64,000 nt of DNA from Crystallibacter permensis (lineage in GTDB: Bacteria > Actinomycetota > Actinomycetes > Actinomycetales > Micrococcaceae). Of the stretch, positions 42,225 to 49,031 are shown piece after piece; within the stretch, counting starts at the first letter, position 1; every line of letters starts with the position of its first letter. Below the pieces are notes generated by a model, which was not told the DNA's origin, did not search any database, and saw nothing but the letters and a program-made list of their open reading frames with translations. The position numbers were made by a program, and so were the translations under genes. The stretch covers positions 124,001 to 188,000 of the forward strand of contig NZ_JAODLR010000001.1 in assembly GCF_025960875.1 (NCBI RefSeq), read 5' to 3'.

Positions 42225-43580
42225 TTACTCACTGGGCCAGCTGGACTCGATGGAATCCAGCACTTCCTCGGTGGACTTGCCGTTGATCCACTCGACGATG
42301 CCGCTCCAGAAGGAGTTGGCCCCGACCGCTCCGGGCATCAGGTCCGAAGCGTCGAAGCGGAACACCGTGTTTTCATCCTGCAGCAGCTCAATGGACTGCC
42401 GGTCCAGCGGATTCTGTGCCAGCGACGGGTCCAGGCCCTTGTTGGCACTGATGGCCGCTCCCTGCTGCACGCGGTTGTTGGCGAACTCCGCCGAGGCCAT
42501 GTACTGCTGGAATGCCGACACTTCTTCGCGGTCCGCGTAGGCAGCAACGAATTCGCCGCCACCGGTGATGGCGTCGGCACCGGCTTCCTCACCCGGAGTG
42601 ATGAACGCCCAGACGTCGCCGTCCTCGGCCACGGTGGTGCCCTCCGGCCAGTTGGCGGCTTGGAAGGTGGCCTGATGGTGCATGGCGCAGGCGCCGTCGA
42701 GCACCGGCTGGCCGCCCTCTTCAACCGTGGTCGAAAGGATGGAACGGACATCACCGAAGCCGCCGTTGACGTAGTCCGGGTTCTTGACGATGTCGCCCAC
42801 TGCGTTGAACGCGTCGGCAATCTGCGGGTCGTTGAACGGGATCTCGTGGCTGATCCACTGATCGTAGACCTCCGGGCCGGCCTGGCGCAGCACGGCGTCC
42901 TCGACCCAGTCCGTGCCCGGCCAGCCGGTGGCCTCGCCGGCTTCGAAACCGGCGCACCAGGGCTTCATGGTGCCCTCGTCCGCAATGGTCTGCGACAGGG
43001 TCATCATTTCGTCCCAGGTCTGCGGGACTTCCCAACCCTTCTCCTCGAAGGTGGACGGCACGTACCAGACGTAGCCCTTGACGCTGGCCAGCATCGGAGC
43101 GGCATAGAACGTGCCGTCCACGGTTCCGTAACCCTTCCAGTCCTCGGACCAGTTTTCATCCACGAGCGCTTCGACTTCCGCCGGAGCCGGCTTCAGGTAG
43201 CCTGCCTTGGCATGGGCGGCCAGCAGGCCGGGCTGCGGAATGATGGCAACGTCCGGCGGATTTCCGGCCTGGGCGCGCACCCCGATCTGGGTCTCGAACT
43301 CGTTGGAGCCTTCGTACACTACATCGATCCCGGTGCACTCTTCGAAGTCCACCCAGGAGTTTTCGAGGCGCTCCCCTTCGAGGTCGGTGATGGTTGAGTA
43401 GACGCTGACTTCGGCGCCGTCGAACGTTCCGTAGGTCTCGTAGGTACTGCAGTCCGCGGCCGCCTCCGAGCCCCCTCCTCCCTCTTCCGAGCCGCCTGGG
43501 CCGCAGGCGGAGAGGGTGAGGGCCAGCGCACTGAGCGTTGCCAATGGCAGAACTGCCTTTTTCGAGCGGACAAATCCCAT
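42225..43580 (-). CDS. Family-1 sugar-binding lipoprotein (AglE-like)
   Basis: 451 residues. Signal peptide with lipobox LSAC (Cys about residue 26), a Gly/Ser/Glu linker, then a type II binding-protein fold: VSVYSTITDLEGERLENSW, QAGNPPDVAIIPQPGLLA, VKGYVWYVPSTFEEKGW, ATGWPGTDWVEDAVLRQAGPEVYDQW and AITGGGEFVAAYAD. The TGWPGTDWVED stretch and permease types fit an oligosaccharide importer of the alpha-glucoside class. First gene of the operon, behind AAGGAG. No ATPase gene is present, as in many actinobacteria where one MsiK-type ATPase serves several importers. Confidence 0.92.
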   Translation of the reverse strand: MGFVRSKKAVLPLATLSALALTLSACGPGGSEEGGGGSEAAADCSTYETYGTFDGAEVSVYSTITDLEGERLENSWVDFEECTGIDVVYEGSNEFETQIGVRAQAGNPPDVAIIPQPGLLAAHAKAGYLKPAPAEVEALVDENWSEDWKGYGTVDGTFYAAPMLASVKGYVWYVPSTFEEKGWEVPQTWDEMMTLSQTIADEGTMKPWCAGFEAGEATGWPGTDWVEDAVLRQAGPEVYDQWISHEIPFNDPQIADAFNAVGDIVKNPDYVNGGFGDVRSILSTTVEEGGQPVLDGACAMHHQATFQAANWPEGTTVAEDGDVWAFITPGEEAGADAITGGGEFVAAYADREEVSAFQQYMASAEFANNRVQQGAAISANKGLDPSLAQNPLDRQSIELLQDENTVFRFDASDLMPGAVGANSFWSGIVEWINGKSTEEVLDSIESSWPSE

Positions 43581-43662
43581 GATGTGACTCCTTTGTCAGG
43601 TGGCCGCGAGTGAACTGGACAAAGCAGCAGTAAGCCACCAAATGTGGATCGGGTATCTGAAA

Positions 43663-43676
43663 CGTAAACGCTTACG
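43663..43676. promoter_or_regulatory. LacI-family operator ahead of the sugar importer
   Basis: CGTAAACGCTTACG is a 14-bp palindrome with the central CG and one mismatched pair, the form of LacI/GalR operators. It lies 83 bases before the start at 43580. A half-site-like AACGTTTTAC is at 43691-43700. The rest of the 212-base gap shows nothing clear. Confidence 0.75.
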
Positions 43677-43792
43677 CTGCGCAAGACAAGAACGTTTTAC
43701 CGACCGGTAGCCTTTGATGCTGAATTGTGATGCAAGCCATGGAGCCGCCGACCCCAGGCCTTCGTGGAACCAGGCAGGACCGCCAGGGAGAG

Positions 43793-44404
43793 CTAGTGGA
43801 CGCGTTCGGTGCGTCCCAGCCGGGCGCGAGCGCTGGTACCGATGCTGATGACCACAGGCGTCTCCCGTCCGATCACCAGGTCCAGCGCTTCCACCAGATC
43901 CGAGACCTGCTCGGCCACCAGGTAAGGCGGCACGCCCTTGCGAGGCAGCACCCTGACGCGCAGGCCCGGCGTGCCCCGGAACTCGTAGGTGGCGACGGTG
44001 GCGTGCAGGATCTCCTCGCGCTCCAGCAGTGCGGTCTTCAGCGCCTGCTCCGCAACCGCAGCGCCCAGCTCAACGGTGCCCGGGCCGCCGTCGTCGTTGT
44101 AATCCGCAGCCAAGGTACTCGCCCGGCCCTTGCCTTGCTGCGCCACCCACGCGATCATCAGCACGATCAGCACCAGCATCACCAGCGCCAGCACAATCCA
44201 CAGCCAGCTGTCCCGCTGGCCGGGCAAGGTAGTCGCGGCCAGCACGTTTTCGATGCCGGCCCCGGCCCGGCGCGTCAGCGCATGCCAGGTGCCGGCGAGT
44301 GCCGGAACGGCGGCCAGCGCCACGGCCGTGGCGCCGACTGCGATCAGCAGCAGTCCGATCAGGGTCAGGAGCACGCGGTTGAGTGCCCGCGGAGTCTCGT
44401 TCAC
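43793..44404 (-). CDS. amaP: AmaP-like membrane protein of the Asp23 cluster
   Basis: 203 residues. Two membrane helices (about 11-35 and 66-90) are followed by a cytoplasmic domain with VAEQALKTALLEREEILHATVATYEFRGTPGLRVRVLPRKG, which resembles the Asp23/AmaP pattern of a small alpha/beta domain. In Staphylococcus AmaP anchors Asp23 to the membrane. GTG 44404 overlaps the upstream stop (GTGA). Last gene of a tightly overlapping five-gene set. Confidence 0.75.
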   Translation of the reverse strand: MNETPRALNRVLLTLIGLLLIAVGATAVALAAVPALAGTWHALTRRAGAGIENVLAATTLPGQRDSWLWIVLALVMLVLIVLMIAWVAQQGKGRASTLAADYNDDGGPGTVELGAAVAEQALKTALLEREEILHATVATYEFRGTPGLRVRVLPRKGVPPYLVAEQVSDLVEALDLVIGRETPVVISIGTSARARLGRTERVH

Positions 44405-45033
44405 TGGCCGACCACTCCCGACGTCGAGACTCTGACCCGGACCTCGGGCATGGGATCGATGTGCGAGTGCAGCAACTCGTCCTCCACCGCCGACTGGATT
44501 GCGGATTCCTCCACCGGGATGCCGGAAGTAGGACGCAGCTGGACCTCCACAAGGGTGCGCGAAACCGTCACGAGCACCTGTTCCTCGGTTACATTCGCCC
44601 GGGTCCGCGCACGGCGCGCCAGCGAAGAGGCCAGAACTTCGTCGTCCACGACGGCGATTCCGCGCCGGCTGGGGAGGACGTGGCGGTGCAGACGGCCGGG
44701 CAGGACACCGTGCAGGAAGAAGAACAGGCCGGCGAAGAGGATCAGCACGCCGCTGGTGCCCAGGATCAGCGTGGGCACGTTCCGGGGCAGCTGGTTCAGC
44801 CAGGCCGCGAAGTCCCGGGGCTCAAGTAGCCATGCGGGTTGGCCGATAGCTTTCAGCGCGGCTTCGAGCAGGACGTAGAGACAGATAAGCGAAACCAGGA
44901 CCGCGGCGATGATCGCTGCCGGGGCACGGGAACTGCGGGTTTCGCGCAGGGCCAGCCGATCGTTGAAGCGGTCCCCCGCCTCGTAGGCGGTGGCTTGGCC
45001 GTCATAGTGTTCCTGGTAGTCGGTGCCGCTCAT
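44401..45033 (-). CDS. DUF6286-like membrane protein of the Asp23 cluster
   Basis: 210 residues. A hydrophilic N-terminus, two membrane helices (about 38-60 and 93-112), then a cytoplasmic domain with TRANVTEEQVLVTVSRTLVEVQLRPTSG and IQSAVEDELLHSHIDPMPEVRVRVS. This is the pattern I know as DUF6286, found only beside actinobacterial Asp23 genes. Start and stop both overlap the neighbours by four bases. Function unknown; likely part of an envelope-associated complex with AmaP and Asp23. Confidence 0.75.
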   Translation of the reverse strand: MSGTDYQEHYDGQATAYEAGDRFNDRLALRETRSSRAPAAIIAAVLVSLICLYVLLEAALKAIGQPAWLLEPRDFAAWLNQLPRNVPTLILGTSGVLILFAGLFFFLHGVLPGRLHRHVLPSRRGIAVVDDEVLASSLARRARTRANVTEEQVLVTVSRTLVEVQLRPTSGIPVEESAIQSAVEDELLHSHIDPMPEVRVRVSTSGVVGQ

Positions 45034-45422
45034 CGAACGCGGCCTCCGCCCTGGATCCGGATTCCGGTCACGCGGATATCCACCCGGCTCAGCGTGGATC
45101 CGCTGATGCGCATGACCCGGTCAAGGATTTCCCCTTTGGCCGCGTGGACGCGCTCCCAGATCGAGCCGCCGAAGCCGGCCACCAGCTGAGGATCCTGCAG
45201 GACCCGGGTCAGCGAGGGAATGCCTATCGGCAGGGCCAGCGAGAGCGCCAGATAGCCCTGGTCATCCCGCCAGCTTGCCCGGATGAGGGTGGGGGAAACG
45301 CCGAGGACCTCACCGGCCACGCCCTGGGCGGTGCTGGTGAGGGCCTGCGTGCTGACTCGGTTGTGCCCGGCGAGCCTGCGCTCTGCTCCGCGGGCCGGAA
45401 CCACGGCATCAGCGGCAGTCAT
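45030..45422 (-). CDS. Small Asp23-cluster protein, Asp23-like
   Basis: 130 residues, ATG 45422. ALTSTAQGVAGEVLGVSPTLIRASWRDDQGYLALSLALPIG and the C-terminal DRVMRISGSTLSRVDIRVTGIRI suggest a diverged, compact Asp23/Gls24-like alpha/beta domain without a membrane helix. It is locked between the DUF2273-like and DUF6286-like genes by four-base overlaps on both sides. No characterised homologue comes to mind. Confidence 0.7.
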   Translation of the reverse strand: MTAADAVVPARGAERRLAGHNRVSTQALTSTAQGVAGEVLGVSPTLIRASWRDDQGYLALSLALPIGIPSLTRVLQDPQLVAGFGGSIWERVHAAKGEILDRVMRISGSTLSRVDIRVTGIRIQGGGRVR

Positions 45423-45610
45423 GAAGAGGAGCGGCGTCCGGTCAGCGCGTCGCGGACACCGCGCAGATCGAGTTTGCCGTCCGCGGCACGGCCGATCAGG
45501 GCGCCGACGGCCAGGAACACGGCCATCAGCAGGAAGCCCCAGAATTCGAATACCAGTGCCGCCCAGGCCAGGGCCGCGCCCACGGCCATGCCGACTACGG
45601 TGTTGCTCAT
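45419..45610 (-). CDS. DUF2273-like small membrane protein
   Basis: 63 residues from ATG 45610 (GGAGG ten bases upstream; ATG 45646, overlapping the asp23 stop, is possible). Two hydrophobic stretches, VVGMAVGAALAWAALVFEFW and GFLLMAVFLAVGALIGRAAD, are followed by a basic tail, the shape of DUF2273 proteins found next to Asp23/AmaP in Gram-positives. Probably a membrane subunit of the same complex. Confidence 0.72.
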   Translation of the reverse strand: MSNTVVGMAVGAALAWAALVFEFWGFLLMAVFLAVGALIGRAADGKLDLRGVRDALTGRRSSS

Positions 45611-45642
45611 TTTTGGCCTGCCTCCAAGTTCTCCGGCGGCCC

Positions 45643-46146
45643 TCATGGCGCCGGCTGCCGGGCGGATTTCTCCGCCGTCGTTTTCGCGTCATTGAGGCCG
45701 GGCACGTGAACGTCGTTGATTTCCACATTGACTTCGATGACATCCAGCCCGACGAACTGCTCCACGGCACTGTAGACCGCCGCACGGACCTTCTGCGCGA
45801 GTTGCTGCAGCGGCACACCGTACTGGGCCACCAGATTGATGTCCACGGCTACCTGGGTCTGCCCCACCTCCACGCGGACGCCCTGGCCGATATCGCTGCC
45901 GCCCACGGCATCACGCAGCGCGCTCAGTGCACGGGCTGTGCCCGAGCCCAGTGCGTAGACACCGCTGACGCTGCGGGCCGCCACCGCGGCGACCTTGGCT
46001 ACGGCGGTATCCGAGATGGTTGTGCGCCCGGGTGCCTCCGGACCTGCCTTGTGCAAGGCCGGTTCCTGGAGGGCAGGGTCGGGGATGGCGGGTTGGTACG
46101 CCGGCGGTTGACCTGCCGGATTCTGGTTCTCCACCTGTTCTCCCAT
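45643..46146 (-). CDS. Asp23/Gls24-family envelope stress protein
   Basis: 167 residues. After a Pro/Ala-rich 40-residue N-terminus comes the Asp23 domain: TTISDTAVAKVAAVAARSVSGVYAL, VRVEVGQTQVAVDINLVAQYGVPLQQLAQKVRAAVYSAVEQFVGLDVIEVNVEINDVHVP. Asp23 is an abundant membrane-associated alkaline-shock protein in firmicutes; actinobacterial members are little studied. First gene of the five-gene cluster that runs to 43793. Confidence 0.92.
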   Translation of the reverse strand: MGEQVENQNPAGQPPAYQPAIPDPALQEPALHKAGPEAPGRTTISDTAVAKVAAVAARSVSGVYALGSGTARALSALRDAVGGSDIGQGVRVEVGQTQVAVDINLVAQYGVPLQQLAQKVRAAVYSAVEQFVGLDVIEVNVEINDVHVPGLNDAKTTAEKSARQPAP

Positions 46147-46204
46147 CGCCGTGCTTTCTCTTGAAGCAAGCCTAACGCGTATGGCCGACGGCGGGAGCGC
46201 CCGG

Positions 46205-46849
46205 CTAAAAGGTGCAGTTGGACTCCAGCCACTCCTGGATGGGCTCGACCGCCTCCCGGAATGATTCGTCGTCGAAATCGGTCAGGTCCTCGTGCTTTGC
46301 CAGCTCCGCTTCAACCTCGTCCAGCTCGTTGTGCAGCCCGGCCGGCGCCTTGTCCCGCAGATCCTCGACCTCGGCCTGCAGCTCATCCAGCCGCGCTTCA
46401 TCCACGCCCGCAATAAAGCTCAGCGGCGCCAGCATCAGGGCGGCGACTTTGGCCGCCACGGCCGTGCAGGCTTCGGTCCTGGTGCCGTAACTGCCCCACT
46501 TGGCGGGGTCCGAGGACGCCGCGGAATCATCGAAACTGCTGTCGGCGCCCTCCGGACTCGCCAGAGGCACTTCGTCGGCCGGCGTCCCTGCTTCCCCGTC
46601 ACCGAATGTTGCGGAGCCGGGAGCGGACGACGGCGGTTGCCCGGCTTCCGTTTCAAGCGGTGGGTCCGGTTCGATCACACCGGGCGACGGCAGTTTGGCC
46701 GAAGCCTCGGACGGGGACTGCGGGAAGGCTGTGCAGGAAGTCAGTCCCACTATCGCGGCCGTGAAAATGACCGCGAGCTTCGCCAGGAACAGTCCTGTCC
46801 TCCCGAATGAAAATAACGCCGTACCCACGAAAACAGGGTATCGGGCCAC
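46205..46849 (-). CDS. Putative lipoprotein of unknown function
   Basis: Up to 214 residues. A hydrophobic segment LAKLAVIFTAAIVGLTSC has a lipobox (GLTSC), followed by about 85 acidic Ser/Pro/Ala-rich residues. A helical domain comes last: CTAVAAKVAALMLAPLSFIAGVDEARLDELQAEVEDL and LHNELDEVEAELAKHEDLTDFD, ending in QEWLESNCTF. Two cysteines (in TEACTAV and SNCTF) might pair. I recognise no family. The GTG at 46849 has no ribosome site; a start nearer the hydrophobic core is possible. Confidence 0.65.
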   Translation of the reverse strand: MARYPVFVGTALFSFGRTGLFLAKLAVIFTAAIVGLTSCTAFPQSPSEASAKLPSPGVIEPDPPLETEAGQPPSSAPGSATFGDGEAGTPADEVPLASPEGADSSFDDSAASSDPAKWGSYGTRTEACTAVAAKVAALMLAPLSFIAGVDEARLDELQAEVEDLRDKAPAGLHNELDEVEAELAKHEDLTDFDDESFREAVEPIQEWLESNCTF

Positions 46850-46941
46850 TCTGTGAAGACCATGGGAACGTTTCAGCCCTGCCGGGCGGACAACCCCCGA
46901 TAATCCGGGTGCCGGATGCGGCAGGCGGCGAGGGCTGCGTT

Positions 46942-46976
46942 AAATGAGAGAACCCCGCGCTTCCACGAAGGCGGGG
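46942..46976 (-). terminator. Intrinsic terminator of the tRNA operon
   Basis: CCCCGC 46953-46958 with GCGGGG 46971-46976 extended by CTTC/GAAG around CAC, one bulged G. On the minus strand TTCTCTCATTT follows. It lies seven bases past the tRNA-Phe CCA. Confidence 0.8.
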
Positions 46977-46982
46977 ATCTAG

Positions 46983-47058
46983 TGGTGGCTCCGACCGGCG
47001 TCGATCCGGTGACCTTTCGATTTTCAGTCGAACGCTCTACCAACTGAGCTACAGAGCC
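46983..47058 (-). tRNA. tRNA-Phe (GAA)
   Basis: 76 bases with encoded CCA. On the minus strand the acceptor GGCTCTG pairs with CGGAGCC; the D-arm is GCTCAGTTGGTAGAGC, the anticodon loop contains CTGAAAA with GAA, and the T-arm ends GGATCGACGCC. Last of three tRNAs read from one promoter. Confidence 0.97.
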
Positions 47059-47116
47059 TGGGAACATCTGACGATGATCACCGTTTGACTTTCTAAATCA
47101 CTCTAGAAAACCAGAG

Positions 47117-47190
47117 CGACCCTGACGGGACTCGAACCCGCGACCTCCGCCGTGACAGGGCGGCGCGCTAACCAACTGCGCTACAGGGCC
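47117..47190 (-). tRNA. tRNA-Asp (GTC)
   Basis: 74 bases without encoded CCA. The acceptor GGCCCTG pairs with CAGGGTC; the D-arm is GCGCAGTTGGTTAGCGC, the anticodon loop CTGTCAC carries GTC, and the T-loop is TTCGAGT. Confidence 0.96.
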
Positions 47191-47273
47191 TTGCTTTTTT
47201 GCCAGCATTCATCTTACCAGTCTTTTGGAGCGGTCTTGACCACGTCCGGCTGACTGGAAATCAGCTTACTGAG

Positions 47274-47346
47274 TACCCCCAACGGGATTCGAACCCGTGC
47301 CGCCGCCGTGAAAGGGCGGTGTCCTAGGCCGCTAGACGATGGGGGC
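47274..47346 (-). tRNA. tRNA-Glu (TTC)
   Basis: 73 bases without encoded CCA. The acceptor GCCCCCA pairs with TGGGGGT (one G-T wobble); the D-arm region is GTCTAGCGGCCTAGGAC, the anticodon loop CTTTCAC carries TTC, and the T-loop is TTCGAAT. First tRNA of the group. Confidence 0.96.
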
Positions 47347-47388
47347 CTTAGGACCACTTCGGATTGTCACCCGCTGTGGACTCATAAA

Positions 47389-47417
47389 ACTATAGAGCCT
47401 AGATCCGGATTTTCCAA
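47389..47417 (-). promoter_or_regulatory. SigA-type promoter of the tRNA-Glu-Asp-Phe operon
   Basis: On the minus strand TTGGAA (47417-47412) and TATAGT (47394-47389) are 17 bases apart, about 43 bases ahead of tRNA-Glu. Confidence 0.8.
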
Positions 47418-47448
47418 AACGGGTTTTTGGCCCGGGTAGAGTCGATAC

Positions 47449-47820
47449 GTGCCGATGGAAATGTCCCTGCCGGATTTCGAGGACGCGGTCAACGACGCGA
47501 TCGATCAGATTCCGGACAAGATCGCCCGCGAGATGACCAACGTGGGCATCTTTGTCGAGGAGGAATACACCCCGCAGCCGTGGGAGGACCCCGAAACGGA
47601 GCTGCTCGGCCTTTACGAAGGGACCCCCCTGACGGAGCGGGACCAATGGTGGGACGCAGGCTCGCTTCCGGACCGGATCACCGTGTTCCGCGGACCGATC
47701 CTGCGGATGTGCGAGAGCCGGGATGAGGTCATCCACGAGGTCCTGGTCACCGTGATCCACGAAGTAGCACACCACTTCGGCATCGCCGACGACCGGTTGC
47801 ACGAATTGGGGTGGGGCTGA
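47449..47820 (+). CDS. Zincin-like metallopeptidase family protein (PF06262 type)
   Basis: 123 residues. MPMEMSLPDFEDAVNDAIDQIPD, GLYEGTPLTER, ITVFRGPILRMC and the C-terminal VTVIHEVAHHFGIADDRLHELGWG match the small actinobacterial minimal-zincin family. HEVAHHFGIADD supplies HExxH plus a downstream acidic ligand. A substrate has not been assigned to this family that I know. Start GTG 47449 fits the usual VPMEMS opening; ATG 47455 is possible. Two bases separate it from the CDF gene that follows. Confidence 0.88.
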   Translation: MPMEMSLPDFEDAVNDAIDQIPDKIAREMTNVGIFVEEEYTPQPWEDPETELLGLYEGTPLTERDQWWDAGSLPDRITVFRGPILRMCESRDEVIHEVLVTVIHEVAHHFGIADDRLHELGWG

Positions 47821-47822
47821 GC

Positions 47823-48749
47823 ATGGGCCACGGACACAGCCACGGACTGCCCGCTTCCGGCACCGCGACCGCCAAACACCGCAAGAAGCTCATCTGGGTG
47901 GTCGCCATCACCCTTGCCGTGGTGGTCATCCAGATTATCGGCGCCTTCATCTCCGGCTCCCTTGCCCTGCTGGCCGACGCCGGCCACATGCTGTCCGACG
48001 CGGCGGGTGTCTCGATTGCCCTGCTGGCCGCGTGGATTGCCACACGTCCGCCCTCGGACAAACGCACCTACGGCTACCAGCGCGCCGAAGTCCTGGCGGC
48101 ACTGGCCAATGCCATGGTGCTGATCGTCATTGCGGTCATCATTTTCCTGGAGGCGCTGCGCAGGCTCGGGCAGACGCCGGAGATCCATACCGGCGCGATG
48201 CTCCTGACTGCCGTGCTCGGCGCCGTCGCAAATCTCGTCTGCCTGCTGATCCTCCAAGGCGGGCACAAGGAAAGCCTCAACGTCCGCGGCGCTTATCTGG
48301 AGGTGCTCGGAGACCTGCTGGGCTCGGTCGCGGTGATTGTCGCCGCCATCGTTATCGCCCTGACCGGCTTCGTGCAGGCGGACACGTTCGCCTCCATCCT
48401 GATTGCCGTGATGATCCTGCCGCGCGCCTGGAGCCTGCTGCGCGACGTCGTCAATGTCCTCCTCGAGGCAACGCCCAAGAACGTGGACGTGGCCAGCATC
48501 CGCGAACACATCATGAGCGCCGACGGCGTGGTGGATGTCCATGACATCCACATCTGGACCATTACGTCCGGCGTCCCGGTGTTCTCGGCGCACGTGGTGG
48601 TGGCCGACGAGACCCTAAATGCCGAGGGGATCGACCGCGTACTAGACCGGCTTTCCGGGTGCCTGGGCAGCCATTTCGATACCGAACACTGCACCTTCCA
48701 GATCGAGCCGGTCTCCCACGCCGACCACGAAACCCGTCACCACGACTGA
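47823..48749 (+). CDS. Cation diffusion facilitator (CzcD/ZitB-like) metal exporter
   Basis: 308 residues. A His-rich N-terminus (MGHGHSHG) precedes six membrane helices; ALLADAGHMLSDAAGV and YLEVLGDLLGSVAVI hold the HxxxD-type metal sites in helices 2 and 5. A cytoplasmic ferredoxin-like domain follows (VVDVHDIHIWTITSGVPVFSAHV) and the tail is His-rich (EHCTFQIEPVSHADHETRHHD). It exports zinc or related divalent ions by proton exchange. Follows the metallopeptidase by two bases and may be co-transcribed. Confidence 0.95.
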   Translation: MGHGHSHGLPASGTATAKHRKKLIWVVAITLAVVVIQIIGAFISGSLALLADAGHMLSDAAGVSIALLAAWIATRPPSDKRTYGYQRAEVLAALANAMVLIVIAVIIFLEALRRLGQTPEIHTGAMLLTAVLGAVANLVCLLILQGGHKESLNVRGAYLEVLGDLLGSVAVIVAAIVIALTGFVQADTFASILIAVMILPRAWSLLRDVVNVLLEATPKNVDVASIREHIMSADGVVDVHDIHIWTITSGVPVFSAHVVVADETLNAEGIDRVLDRLSGCLGSHFDTEHCTFQIEPVSHADHETRHHD

Positions 48750-48843
48750 CGTTTCCGCTCACCCCGTCCACCCTGGATCTCCTTGGCAAAGCCACCTCCG
48801 TTTCTGCGACACGCCCGCACAATAGCGACAGAACTACACTGTT

Positions 48844-48879
48844 GTTACTAATGTTTCTAATGGGACGAATGTTGCCAAA
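48844..48879 (+). repeat. Four tandem 9-bp repeats ahead of the NlpC/P60 gene promoter
   Basis: GTTACTAAT, GTTTCTAAT, GGGACGAAT and GTTGCCAAA follow each other without gap. The 9-base period and GTTnC core suggest a head-to-tail binding site for a response regulator. The last copy overlaps the -35 box. MtrA, which controls cell-wall hydrolase genes in actinobacteria through GTnAC-type direct repeats, is the obvious candidate, by inference. Confidence 0.65.
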
Positions 48880-48900
48880 GTGGCTTGCGATGCATATTCT
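48872..48900 (+). promoter_or_regulatory. SigA-type promoter of the NlpC/P60 gene
   Basis: TTGCCA (48872-48877) and TATTCT (48895-48900) are 17 bases apart. The transcript would have a leader of about 125 bases before the ATG at 49032; I find no known riboswitch in it. Confidence 0.7.
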
Positions 48901-49031
48901 CAAGGAGTTGTGAATGCAGCCCGGTCTCCTGTTCGGCCTTCTTTGCGGGCCTTGAGACCGCCTCGATCCCGTGATCGGCCGTTCCTGAACGTGCGCATTC
49001 ACTGCTCACTTGCAGCTGGGGGACCGTACAC

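Noticed and set aside
46983-47346. tRNA cluster as an integration site
   Set aside because: No integrase, no direct repeat of a tRNA 3' end and no shift in gene content on either side was seen.
48901-49031. Possible cyclic-di-AMP (ydaO) riboswitch in the NlpC/P60 leader
   Set aside because: Such riboswitches often precede cell-wall hydrolase genes, but I do not find the conserved ydaO core blocks in this leader.
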